Assembly: GCA_032433765.1 (NCBI GenBank)
Contig: JAVIAB010000051.1
Location: forward strand, 148,412,275 to 148,476,274
Direction of reading: 5' to 3'
DNA from: Megaustenia siamemsis
Taxonomy: Eukaryota > Mollusca > Gastropoda > Stylommatophora > Ariophantidae
DNA length: 64,000 nt
Numbering within the stretch: the first letter of the stretch is position 1; the number at the start of each line of letters is the position of its first letter. Shown piece by piece: positions 21,052-31,719 of the stretch. The notes below the pieces were generated by a model. The model searched no databases. It saw nothing but the letters and a program-made list of their open reading frames with translations, and had not been told where the DNA came from. A program made the position numbers and the translations under genes.

Positions 21052-22363
21052 TGTTATAGCGTTGTGATGTTCTTTGTTCTTTACCTCGTATAGTGGCTAG
21101 TACTTCAATGATCACAACACACAATATGATATATAATAGACTTGCACATAAGTCTCTCTTCAATGTTCAACTATTAATGTTTATTGGAATGGAACATTGT
21201 TCATCAACATCTTCATTTTCTTACAAACTTGTGAGTCTACTTACGACATGTAGAATATATGAAGCACAATGGAACACAATTCTTGGACACTTGTAAAACA
21301 ACTTCTACTGATAACTTCTCTAGTGTCTTAATCATCTATCACTGACTTATGACTGTAACTTGTAGAATTCTAACTGTTCTGACTCTGTTTCTAAACTGCT
21401 TAACTGCTTCTTGTCTAAATGTTTCTACTTCTAACCTTCTGACTGTCTCTCCTAGCTTAACTCTGTCCTAACTTAACTGCTGGTTCGCTCTCCTAACTTA
21501 ACTGCTGGTTCGCTCTCCTAACTTAACTCTGTCCTAACTTAACTGCTGGTTCGCTCTCCTAACTTAACTGCTGGTTCGCTCTCCTAACTTAACTCTGTCC
21601 TAACTTAACTGACTTAGTCTACATTCTACTTTCTCTTCTAAAAATCTCTGGCTTAACTTGACTTTCTTCTTGTGCCGGACTTTAAATACTCCTCAACTCT
21701 CTCTTCCACCTGAGGCTCAGCAGCCAATCAGCTGCTGCCGAGCACCCCTGCGACCCTATGATCCAAGTATTGGCCACTCTACATTTACGTGTCCAGTGTC
21801 CACCATCTGTGACTCACCTGAACTTTCCCAAATTTGGACAAAGCATCCTGTTTTTCGCCTACTTGGTGACATAATGTTACCTCATGACAATGACCTCTCC
21901 TGGAAGTTGGATGACCACTTATTTATCAGCAGCCCAAAGTCATGGGATCAACGCATGCTCATCACAATAACAACCACTAGTTGTTGTGAACATGATGGAC
22001 ACTCGTGGAGATCTGACAATAACACCACGAGGTCGTTGCATGTAACTAAACTTTTCCATGTAGTGAGACATTGTGTCGTTCCACTATTCTGGACCTCTCC
22101 TTCGGTGCGTCACTACCCACCCTCTACAACTGGTGAGTGGGGATCATGTAACCTCCCATCGCTTTGTCCAATTACTCTGAACCTCACTCCTTCCTCCATG
22201 TTACTACCCTTCTCCTATAACCTCTACTGTAACTAAACTTCTGACTCACTAGTTATACTGAAATACCATCATTATAGTTAAATCTGCTGGTCGCCACTAT
22301 ATGATACTGCTATCTGTCTCTTGAGAAGCGGTAACAAGCTCTCAATAGCTCAACTCTATAACA
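21052..22363 (-). repeat. 5' LTR (1312 bp)
   Basis: TG...CA ends match the 15336-16713 LTR. It has two copies of the 66-bp internal repeat. A CCAAT-type box (attgg, 21724-21728) and a TATA-like box precede the presumed start in minus orientation. Confidence 0.93.
21680..21688 (-). promoter_or_regulatory. LTR TATA-like box
   Basis: The minus strand reads gagtatttaaagtccgg, with a reverse CCAAT motif about 40 bp upstream. It is conserved in the other LTR at 16030-16038. Confidence 0.45.
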
Positions 22364-22590
22364 AAAGCACATGGTCACAAGTTCTGCCAACTCGATGTCA
22401 ACAACGAACAGTACCAAGGTGTTCGTGGTTTGAGCGGGGGAAGTGGCTCCTGACAAGAATGTCTCTCAGGCTCCTGTCGCGTTTGAAGGCTACCAAAGGA
22501 GGATCACTAAACATGTCCATATTATGCACTGGGTTTTCCATATGCCTTAAATAAGAGGTTATGGATATCGCGTACCACATATTAGACTGG
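22364..22590 (-). mobile_element. Penelope-like element: RT C-terminal/linker fragment
   Basis: The minus frame reads DPPLVAFKRDRSLRDILVRS followed by a Cys-containing stretch that breaks off at the LTR-element TSD. This block precedes the GIY-YIG domain in Penelope-like proteins, and the reading continues across the insertion at 15335. Upstream (above 22590) the element is truncated next to the 24-bp array. Confidence 0.72.
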
Positions 22591-22731
22591 TATACAATTG
22601 TACAAGTTCACAAAGTGCAAAGTGCAGTTTTATTAGCTAAAAAGTGCACGAAGAAGAACTAGATGAACCCCTATACTGATGACGTCATCGAGAGTCGTGG
22701 TTTATCGCGAGTCGTAATCACCTCGACTCAG

Positions 22732-23893
22732 ATGACGAAGTAGCGACTTAGTAGCGCAATAAAGTAGCGACTTAGTAACTTAATGAAGTAGCGACGTAGA
22801 AAACGTAACAAAGTACAGACTTAGTAGCGTAGTGAAGTAGCGACTTAGTAACGTAATGAAGTAACGACTTAGTAACGTAATAAAGTAGTGATTTAGTAGC
22901 GAAATGAAGTAGCAGCTTAGTAACGTAATGAAGTAACGCCTTAGTAGCGCAATGAAGTAGCAACTTAGTAACGTAATGAAGTAACGACTTAGTAACGTAA
23001 TAAAGTAGCGACTTAGTAGCGTAATGAAGTAGCGACTTAGTAGCGTAATGAATTAGCGACTTAGTAGCGTAATAAAGTAGCGACTTAGTAGCGCAATAAA
23101 TTAGCGACTTAGTAGCGTAATAAAATAGCGACTTAGTAGCGTAATAAAGTAGCGACTTAGTAGCGTAATAAAGTAGCGACTTTGTAGCGTAATAAAGTAG
23201 CGACTTAGTAGCGTAATAAAGTAGCGACTTTGTAGCGTAATAAAGTAGCGACTTTGTAACGTAATAAAGTAGCGACTTTGTAGAATAATAAATTAGCGAC
23301 TTAGTAGCGTAATAAAGTAGCGACTTAGTAGCAAATGAAGTAGCGTAATAAAGTAGCGACTTAGTAGCATAATGAAGTAGCGTAATAAAGTAGCGACTTA
23401 GTGGCGTAATAAAGTAGCGACTTTGTAGCGTAATAAATTAGCTACTTAGTAGCGTAATAAAGTAGCGACTTAGTAGCGTAATAAAGTAGCGACTTTGTAG
23501 CGTAATAAAGTAGCGACTTAGTAGCGTAATAAAGTAGCGACTTTGTAGCGTAATAAAGTAGCGACTTTGTAACGTAATAAAGTAGCGACTTTGTAGAATA
23601 ATAAATTAGCGACTTAGTAGCGTAATAAAGTAGCGACTTAGTAGCATAATGAAGTAGCGTAATAAAGTAGCGACTTAGTGGCGTAATAAAGTAGCGACTT
23701 TGTAGCGTAATAAATTAGCGACTTAGTAGCGTAATAAAGTAGCGACTTAGTAGCATAATGAAGTAGCGTAATAAAGTAGCGACTTAGTAACGTAATGAAG
23801 TAGCGACTTAGTAGCATAATGAAGTAACGTAATGAAGTAGCGACTTAGTAGCGTAATAAAGTAGCGACTTAGTAGCGTAATGAAGTAGCGAGC
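22732..23893. repeat. Minisatellite, 24-bp unit, about 48 copies
   Basis: Unit gtagcgacttagtagcgtaa plus taaa. Variants include tttgtagc for ttagtagc and a gaagtagcgtaa partial unit. A block (about 23285-23345) reappears around 23590-23660, suggesting a higher-order duplication. The minus strand gives fortuitous LLHYVTKS-type ORFs. Confidence 0.95.
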
Positions 23894-24640
23894 CACATGT
23901 CTTCCATGAGGTTCTGGTGTACTTCTGGCGAAGCTGGATCTTGCTTGGCTGGGGATCCTGCAAGACTATGTCTTCAGTATCAATAGTTTTCACTAATGCG
24001 GGACAGTGTGGTGCGAATATAACGCCTAACCTCTTGGACAGTCCATTTTGGCACTTTTACAGAGGAGAACAATAGGACGCGAGGTCTTGGTCAGCTAATG
24101 GTCTGCCGATCCTGCCACAATATCAATATAAGGAATTGGTTTAATGTTTTACCCCAGACAGGCAAACAGAGAACTGCTTATATATCCGTTTGTCCCCGGG
24201 GAGTGTCTTATTCCGACTTCAAGATAAAATAGCACCCATTGGTCGCTTAGCAATTCTGCAACCTGTGTGTCCACTTGGTTGGAATGCAGTGGCCCGATTG
24301 TGAAATAAAGAAAATGAACAGTTCTTGTGGAAACTGGGATGATAGTAACAAATCAAGCAGGTAGACGAGTTTAGGTCGAGGTATGGTGTCTGCGGCTGCC
24401 GAGGGCGCGTTTACTGTGACCACATTAATGCAGACGGCGGGGATGAGAAGAACGATAAATTCAGTTACCTTGTTAGTCTTGTTTTAAATGGATGACGACA
24501 GTGAGCTTGGAAACTAGACACAAGAAAATAGTTTTAGTTTTCTCATTGACAAGAATACAGTTTACCTAACGATGAAATGGCTCATCGTAAATCCCTAGAC
24601 CGGCCGTACGCTAATCTTACGGTCTGTAGTTTCATGTGCG
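23894..24640. other. Unique sequence without recognised gene
   Basis: No repeat or long ORF. Near 24383-24460 a short plus-strand frame reads YGVCGCRGRVYCDH followed by INADGGDEKND, a Cys/Asp-rich pattern, but it is too short and isolated to call an exon. Confidence 0.35.
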
Positions 24641-24864
24641 ACGGGGATAATTTGACGACTAACTGTGTGTTTATATGTTCGAAATTGGAGTCAACAACGA
24701 TGGTCTAACATCATCAAGTGCTATACATTTTAAAAGAAATATGACGATCATCACTTTCGGGAGGACGTGAACTTCTGGTATATGGTGGATAGGCGGCAGG
24801 AACCATTGCAGGCTATGCATGAAAAGTGTTCCTTGTTGCAGTTTCCTCATATTCCAAGTCCATG
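24641..24864 (+). pseudogene. Partial duplicate of the 3' end of the 26-kb Cys-rich ORF region
   Basis: It matches 26810-27001 with indels: shared ctaacatcatcaagtgctat, tttcgggaggacgtgaact and ggtggataggcggcaggaac. The Cys-rich repeats themselves are missing, so this is a broken copy. The SINE at 24866 sits at the point where homology ends. Confidence 0.7.
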
Positions 24865-24865
24865 G

Positions 24866-25200
24866 GGGACTGGTTGGTCTCGAGACAAGACGCCGGCCTC
24901 GGGACAGAGAGGTTGTGGGTTCAAATCTCGGCTACACCGGTTGGGATTTTTATTTATGATTTCTCTCTGCGACAACCACCCCTGGCGTTAGCAGCGAGGC
25001 CCGGCTTGAAACGTCAATTACTCATCGACGGAAGATACATGAGTACCTCTGAAGTCGGAGTTATCTGCCTGTGCGGCGAGGGACCCCTCTGCACACGGCT
25101 GCCAGGGAAAAATGGATTAACACGCAAAATTCAGTTCCTAGTCTCTAGGGACTTTGTCAGAGTTGAAAGCTGGCGAACGCAACAACAACAACTTAACGAT
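24866..25200 (+). mobile_element. tRNA-derived SINE
   Basis: A tRNA-like head with A-box-like ggactggttggtctcgag and B-box gggttcaaatctc (24919-24931). A roughly 250-bp body contains gcagcgaggcccggcttg. The tail ends cgcaacaacaacaactt. No secure target duplication was seen. It differs in both head and body from the SINE family at 32843, 43020, 51866 and 62483. Confidence 0.7.
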
Positions 25201-25204
25201 GGAA

Positions 25205-25747
25205 TGAGACACAAGAAAACAAATTTTCTCCCTATTAAATGAGACACAAGAAAACAAATTTTCTATCTATTAAATGAGACACAAGAAAACAAATTTTCTC
25301 CCTATTAAATGAGACACAAGAAAACAATTTTTCTACCTATTAAATGAGACACACGAAAACAAATTTTCTCCCTATGAAATGTAACACAAAAATGCAGTTT
25401 TTTCTCCCTATTAAATGAGACACAAGAAAACAATTTTTCTCCCTATTAAATGAGACACAAGAAAACAATTTTTCTCCCTATTAAATGAGACACAAGAAAA
25501 CAATTTTTCTCCCTATTAAATGAGACACAAGAAAACAATTTTTCTCCCTATGAAATGAGACACAAGAAAACAATTTTTCTCCATATTAAATGAGACACAA
25601 GAAAACAATTTTTCTACCTATTAAATGAGACACAAGAAAACAAATTTTCTACCTATTAAATGAGACACAAGAAAACAAATTTTCTCCTTATTAAATGAGA
25701 CACAAGAAAACAATTTTTCTCCCTATGAAATGAGACACAAGAAAACA
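25205..25747. repeat. Minisatellite, 35-bp unit, about 16 copies
   Basis: Unit ttaaatgagacacaagaaaa then caatttttctcccta. Two more copies lie separately at 27350-27418. Confidence 0.95.
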
Positions 25748-26084
25748 TGACGTCAGGGACGCACCAAAATGGCAGCTTATTTATATTCGAGCTATGGACT
25801 AAGCAATGTTTACATTGAACAACACGATATATGATATTGCTGCGAGTTGGCAGATTTTTAAAAATGTTTTCAAGGGTTGGAACATAAATGTTTGTTCACA
25901 GTTCGTTAACCTTCGCTGTAGATAAAGTCGTTAATTCGATGGCTTCGTTTCAGACGTTTGGGACGTTGGTAGCTAAGGACCTAACTTGTGCAAACGGATG
26001 GCATTGGCAAGGATCATTTTGAATCTATGAAGTGGGCTCATTGTGTGTTTAACTCAAAAGCATATGTGCCTTTTAACCAAAGAC

Positions 26085-26910
26085 CTTTTTTTGGGGACTC
26101 AATGAAGAAATCCTATATGGAAGAATAAACTGTACTATTAGTCCCATAAATGATTCGCTTCCAGAGGTTTATGATGTAAACAAAGCAGTTTTGTCATTGC
26201 AAGTGTATAATGTCCACACCTATAATTGGTCAGGATTGTGTAGCAGCAGCAGCTTTATAGCGAACAAAGAAAACATTATAGGATTGTGCTGTTCTGAAAA
26301 AGCTATGCCATGCTACCCTAGAATTGCCTTTAATGGGATTACTGTGACCACAAACCACTCTCCATGTGTGTGCCACATATTTACACCCCAGAAAGAAATA
26401 CTGAATATAACAACATCATGTGCCGTCTGTGATATTAATGACCACAGACCAGGAGCCTCCAGTATGATTGATACAACTGTTGCACCAAGCATTTCATCAG
26501 CAGAGCCATATCTATGGAATGTTAATCTGACATTGTTCTTGAATGATATCCAAGTTAATGAGACATCAGAATCGTGTGGCGGCAGCTACAAGAAGGGAGC
26601 GGAGAACATCAAATTCTGCTGCTATAAAGGAGACTTGCCTTGCTATCCCAGAATTGTCTTAAATGGGATCACTGTAGTTGAAAACTTCTCCTCTTGTGTA
26701 AACTACACATTCACATCTAAGAGTGAATCAGTGAAGGTCACAAAATCATATTCTCTCTGTGGTTTTACTAACTACAGGTCATGTGGCTTCTGTTGGATTG
26801 GAAATGATAACTTACCACCACTGTGTGTCTATATGTTTGGAATTGGAGTCATCAATGACGGCCTAACATCATCAAGTGCTATGACGATCATCATTTTCGG
26901 GAGGACGTGA
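26085..26910 (+). CDS. Exon-like ORF: two tandem Cys-rich, sequon-rich domains
   Basis: An open frame runs from about 26085 (after an in-frame taa; ttttaaccaaag could be a splice acceptor) to a stop at 26908-26910. Two divergent repeats of roughly 95 residues share CC-x4-(A/D)-x-PCYPRI, NGITV, a Cys about 8 residues on, a T/F-rich strand and a closing SLC/SCAVC. At least eight N-x-S/T sequons (NCT, NDS, NWS, NIT, NLT, NET, NFS, NYT) suggest an extracellular glycoprotein. No signal peptide or clear membrane helix is present, so other exons would be needed. A divergent Ig-like fold is possible but unproven. The family was not recognised. Confidence 0.5.
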
Positions 26911-27142
26911 ACTCCCATGGTATATAGTGGATAGGCGGCAGGAACCATTGAAGGCTATGTCTGAAAAGTGTTCCTTCTTGCAGTTTCCTCATATTCCAAG
27001 TCCGGCTTGTTGCAGGAGCTACTGAGTTAAGTGCTCTGTGCACACCGTGAGCTGTGTGTCTCATCCGTTTTGATCCTGCTTCGATATCCCGCTTGTTTAT
27101 GATGAATGATGATATCGTATGACGGGAAACAGTTGGCTGTGT

Positions 27143-27350
27143 TCACTTTCTGCGCGGTTTCGCCTTATGTCTTTTGGCGTGTGCTGAGACTGCTACGATG
27201 GGGACTACAGTTACCTTTCTTTGTTTGGGAGATGAATTAGTAATTCTGATGATTTCACTGGCACGGGCGGTTGAGCAATTATGGATTTTAATTCGTTTGC
27301 TGTGAAACCGAGGCCTTCCATAACCAATAACCAATAACCAATAACCAATA
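27143..27350 (-). repeat. Dispersed short repeat with (AACCAAT)n end
   Basis: The same approximately 200-bp sequence as 48780-48965, sharing gccttatgtcttttggcgtg and cactggcacgggcggttgag. It ends at one side in tandem ataacca units. On the minus strand both copies keep a readable SSPKxRKV segment followed by AHAKRHKA. Probably a short transposable-element fragment. Confidence 0.65.
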
Positions 27351-27418
27351 ACAAGAAAACATTTTTCTCCCTATTAAATGAGACACAAGAAAACAATTTT
27401 TATCCCTATTAAATGAAC
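27350..27418. repeat. Two isolated copies of the 35-bp minisatellite unit
   Basis: caagaaaacatttttctccctattaaatgagacac, as in 25205-25747, about 1.6 kb away. The array either once extended here or spread together with the duplicated flank. Confidence 0.9.
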
Positions 27419-28595
27419 AATAGTAGCTTCCCTTGGATCTGATTCCTTAAAACCCCCTAGCTCGCTGGTTAGAGAGGCAGTCAAAATCATCAATGGGAAC
27501 AGCTTTACGATGATGTCTCCTGTGAATAGATCGCTACTTATGACGTAGTTATGAAAACAAACACAATTCACCGGACTGTATTGACACTAATCGTTTCATG
27601 CATGATGATCACGCAAGAAAGCTTTTTCGTCAGTTTTTTTTTTTTTTCCAGCAATCCTGGAACCAGTATCACCTAGAACTTGAGCATCACATGAGATCCA
27701 GTGAGAACTTCAGAGAGATACTTCAGAGAGAAACTTCAGAGAGAAACTTCAGAGAGAAACTTCGTTGCGAACTTTAGGAGCGCTTGCTATAGGTTGTCAG
27801 ACAGAGTTTCTGAAACGGGGAGGATAATATAATAGCTTGTGAGAATATAGCCACGTCATTGTAAGGCTATCACACAGTTAATATAGTTCCAGAGGATTTG
27901 CCTGCCAGCGAGCACACGAATACGTGAATCAGCCAATGACGGAACAGCCAACGCTGAGATTGAGGCTTTTATGGCTCATTACTTGTGAATGGATATTTCA
28001 GGGGAACTTATGGAGACACCAGACATGCCAGGGGACCTGGACTATCATGATAGCTAAAGTAAGAGGCAGACATTTGTGATAATATAATTGTATTTGTATC
28101 CAGTGGTTGTCACTTTCCCTTGTATGGTTGGTCTATGACATCAACACTAAGAACTCTCCAAAGATCATCATCGTCAGAGAGAAAGACAGTATAAGATCAT
28201 CAATGTCATCTGTCTAAAATTAGTTTCTCGTTTCGAAGTGAAGTGCTACAGCAAGGATGTTTAGAAACAATAAAATGTAGACAGGCCGTCCGAGGAGGTT
28301 GTTGCAAGGATTAGTCGCCGTATCACTGTGGATTGAGATAGAGAGAATGTGCAGAGACTGTTGCGAGCTTGTCCGTTGCGTGATTACTTTTAAACTTGTT
28401 GCTTTGAATGCCCGACATGACGCGTTGGGTATTCTCTACCCTGTCGGTTACTGGTTATTGACAAGAAGACAGACGGCACATTTGTTGTATTGTCCACATT
28501 TTCAGTAACAAATAAATGTCAGCGATTTGCCGAGAATCACAAGATTACATTCATGCCTTAATAATAAGTGATTCGATTAGATTGGTAAGATACGT
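27419..28595. other. No recognised gene
   Basis: Mostly unique sequence. It contains a run of about four 15-bp units (agagagaaacttcag) at 27705-27765. Short ORFs only. Confidence 0.4.
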
Positions 28596-29050
28596 AAGGG
28601 GCGCGGGCTCTGTACGCAGGCAATGGGTAGAGTCATTGCAGAAGTAAAACATCCGTAGTCGTCTTTGTCTACGTCCCAGGACATGCGGGAGTACAGGGAA
28701 ATGCATGAGCGGACAGGTTGGCTAGCTGCGCTGTCGTTGAAGACGGTCAACCAATGGGTCGGGCGGACGTCATCAATGGCCTCCGAGATGTGGGAAGGGC
28801 ACAGGACTTCGACAACCATGAATCCACGTCATTCCTTTGAATGCAAGAGATGGGAGTTAAGATGGGCACAGCCAGAAACAAGAAACTTAGTGGGCGTGTA
28901 AGAAGACTTATCAACCAACACATAACTGGAGTCGTCAGTCGCTGGACACTGCGGGACTTGCTGAGGAGGGGGTTCTAAGCACCTATGGACATGTTCGGGG
29001 TGCACTGACGATGCCCCGTCAAATAACTCAGTAACAATTAAACAACCAAT
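28596..29050 (+). mobile_element. LINE RNase H domain and C-terminus, decayed
   Basis: The plus strand reads VVFVYVPGHAGVQGN followed, after a stop, by ADRLASCAVVEDGQPMGRAD, the classical end of an RNase H domain (GHxGxxGNxxAD). Further on come VRRLINQHITGV and RWTLRDLL. Several stops interrupt it. It is homologous to the fragment at 13900-14370. Upstream RT was not recognised. Confidence 0.8.
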
Positions 29051-29984
29051 ACAGAAAATAATTCATCGTTTTGTTATATTAAGCATCGAACTACTTTTTC
29101 TCTTGTAATGCAACAATCGCCGGATCGAAATATAAAAAAAAAACTGAAAGAAGACATTGAATTTAATAGCGAGATTACATTTTATTTCTGGATGAATTAC
29201 TAAATAATTGAGTGACCTTGCCCTATTGATTGACAGGCTGAAGGACAGGGATAAGAGCAAGCAACTCTCCCGGAGTACTTGATCACTTTTTCTCAGAGCT
29301 CACATTTCAATATCTTGGTTAGATATTTGTGCTCATTTTCCAGGAAAGATAATGTCAGATTTACTTTCAATGGTGGAACATAATCTGTGTTCACAGTTTC
29401 ATTAAACTGTGCGTGGACTAGTTGTTTTGGTCAATTGAAACTGTTTTAATAGTGTTCTCTATGTTCCGATATCTCGGAGCGATACACGCCAGAACTTGTT
29501 TGTCCGGTATGTACGTTTTATGATACTCGTGTATATCTCCATGTTTTATGTCTGTCTTGTGTTAATGCATCTTTTATTGTGTTATATGAATGATGGTGTC
29601 TCTGTCTTGCTAAATTGCTCATTATCACGCCCCCCAATCCCATCATTACTTTTCCTCCAGCGCCATCTAGCAATAAACGGGGATAACTCTCAGAAAACGT
29701 ATATTTCGACTTTTTATTTATTCATAGATTCATATCTTTCTTATATCTATTTCCGTTGTACATTTCCTATCCACAATAGGTCGTTTTTTTTTTATTTCTT
29801 TCTTTTCTTTTCGGTATTTTCTCTGTTGAATAGACTCATCTGTATCTTGTTTTAGAGAACTGGCGCATTTTGTTTTCTGGGCCCAGTACAGCGGCTTCTG
29901 AGTTGTCACACCAACAATTTCATGAAACTCATCTTCAGTTGCTTCTATTTCTGTCTCTTGTTTAGTGGTACAATTATCAGTCGT
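29051..29984. other. No recognised gene
   Basis: AT-rich unique sequence with a T-rich stretch near 29785-29815. A 119-codon plus-strand frame (29496-29855) is hydrophobic and probably compositional. Confidence 0.35.
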
Positions 29985-30275
29985 TTATGTCTGTTAGGCA
30001 CTGTGACTTTTATCTTAGTTCTACAGTCTGGTAGAAGCTGTTTCTCTTGTCTTAGTTATACAATCTGAAAGAAGCGGTGTCTCTTATATTAGTTCTGCTG
30101 TCTGTTGAAGCTGTGTCTCTTATCTTAGTTCTACAATCTGACAGAAGTTCTGTGTCTCTTATCTTAGTTCTACTGTCTTTTGAAGCTGTGTCTCTTATAT
30201 TAGTTCTACAATCTGACAGAATCTGTGTCTCTTATCTTAGTTCGACAATCTGACAGAAGCTCTGTGTCTTGTCTG
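29985..30275. repeat. Degenerate tandem repeat, about 48 bp, about 6 copies
   Basis: Recurring gtgtctcttatcttagttct and acaatctgacagaagc motifs with variable spacing. Confidence 0.75.
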
Positions 30276-30539
30276 ACATGCGCTATCTCAGCAATAGGTA
30301 TTGGCAATAACTAATGCTATTGGAGTAATATTAAACTTTTTTGTATAAAGCTTTGCAAAAAAGTCACAATGATAAGGTCTACACGTTCAAGTTAAATTAA
30401 TGTCCCGGTACTTTTAGCAATGTGATCACTCTAAAAGAAACGAGGATTTGAAAGGCCCTGTGCTTTGACTCCTTGGCAAAATGTAAAAAATAACTTGTAT
30501 CAATTACTAGTGTATATCTTTTGTTTACTTCGTGATCTG

Positions 30540-30615
30540 TGTCCTCTGTATATTACCCGAAGAAGACGTTTTGCTGAAATGTCAGCACTCTCCATTGTTG
30601 TCATAATATACATAA
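30540..30615 (+). other. Penelope-like 3' tail motif
   Basis: cccgaagaagacgttttgctgaaatgtcagc resembles the gaagaagGC...CGAAACGT element found near the 3' ends of Penelope-like elements. It is isolated, with no coding sequence attached. Confidence 0.3.
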
Positions 30616-30701
30616 AATGATGCCGTGTATTTTGTCAGACTGTCAGCTCTTTTCCGTGTGCTAAATCTCAGAGTATTGATATCATTATGCCCACACCTCA
30701 A

Positions 30702-31170
30702 AATAGCACTTCTACTTTACCTACAGCCAACAAAACCACTTTTACTTTACCTAAAGCCAGCAAAACCACTTTTACTTTACCTAAAGCCAGCAAAACCACT
30801 TTTACTTTACCTAAAGCCAGCAAAACCACTTTTACTTTACCTTCAGCCAACAAAACCACTTCTACTTTACCTTCAGCCAACAAAACCACTTTTACTTTAC
30901 CTAAAGCCAGCAAAACCACTTTTACTTTACCTAAAGCCAGCAAAACCACTTTTACTTTACCTACAGCAAACAAAGCCACTTTTACTTTACCTACAGCCAA
31001 CAAAACCACTTTTACTTTACCTACAGCCAACAAAGCCACTTTTACTTTACCTTCAGCCAACAAAACCACTTTTACTTTACCTTCAGCCAATAAAACCACT
31101 TTTACTTTACCTACAGCCAACAAAACCACTTTTACTTTACCTACAGCCAACAAAACCACTTTTACTGTTC
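30702..31170. repeat. Minisatellite, 30-bp unit, about 16 copies
   Basis: Unit tttactttacctaaagccag plus caaaaccact, in strict register. The subtypes ctaaagccag, cttcagccaa and ctacagccaa occur in blocks. It is open in two plus frames (TFTLPTANKT and LLLYLKPAKP) and one minus frame because 30 is divisible by three; no evidence favours translation. Confidence 0.96.
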
Positions 31171-31214
31171 CAACACAGCACATTATCACTTGTACTATAA
31201 CCACAATTGTAATG

Positions 31215-31715
31215 CCATGAAAAATATACTAACATCAAGGCAAATGACACCAGAGCTAAAACTAAGAACAGAAAAATGTTATATCTTCTCAAAATACCTG
31301 TATGGTGCAGAAACATGGACATTAGACAAGGAAAAAAACATAAAATGTAAGCCTTTGAAATGTGGATTTATAGAAAAATGGGAAGAACTGGATGGAAAGA
31401 AAAGAAAATAAGTGATTAAGTTTTAAAACAATTAAAAAATAAAAAGATAACAACTAAACACAATTCAAACAAGACAAATTAGATTTTTTTGAGGGATGTT
31501 AAAAGACGCAGCAGCCTACTACAAGTAATCTTGAAAGGAAAAATACAATTTAAAAAGGCAGAGGCAGACCAAGACTAACATGGACGACTAATAGCAAAAG
31601 ATGGATAAGTCAACCTAAGACAATCTGCACTATCAAAGCGAGAGACAGAGCTGAATGGCGCTCCATGGTAGTCAAACTTCGATGCGAAGACGGCACTCAG
31701 TTATGGGGATGATGA
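31215..31715 (+). mobile_element. LINE RT C-terminal fragment
   Basis: It reads KYLYGAETWTLDKEKNIK, and later, after frameshifts, KGRGRPRLTW and KARDRAEWRSMVVKLRCEDG before tgatga. This is the characteristic C-terminus of an endonuclease LINE. It lies between two different 30-bp minisatellites. Confidence 0.8.
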
Positions 31716-31719
31716 CAAT

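Larger units (their letters stand above)
15336..22363 (-). mobile_element. LTR retrotransposon, complete, inserted in a Penelope-like element
   Basis: Two direct LTRs, both starting TG and ending CA, flank a 4338-bp internal region and are bordered by the 4-bp TSD aaag (15332-15335 and 22364-22367). Orientation is minus: a purine tract abuts the left LTR, a TATA-like box reads on the minus strand, and the only long internal ORF is on the minus strand. No protease, RT, RNase H or integrase was recognised, so the element looks non-autonomous. The two LTRs are nearly identical, so insertion was recent. Confidence 0.9.

Noticed and set aside
29496..29855. Hydrophobic 119-codon ORF resembling a membrane protein
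   Set aside because: T-rich composition explains the hydrophobicity; no conserved pattern or regulatory context.
30625..31220. Mucin-like or membrane-like repeat proteins in a 30-bp array
   Set aside because: Open in two plus frames and one minus frame with equal quality, so no frame is favoured; no signal peptide or exon signals.
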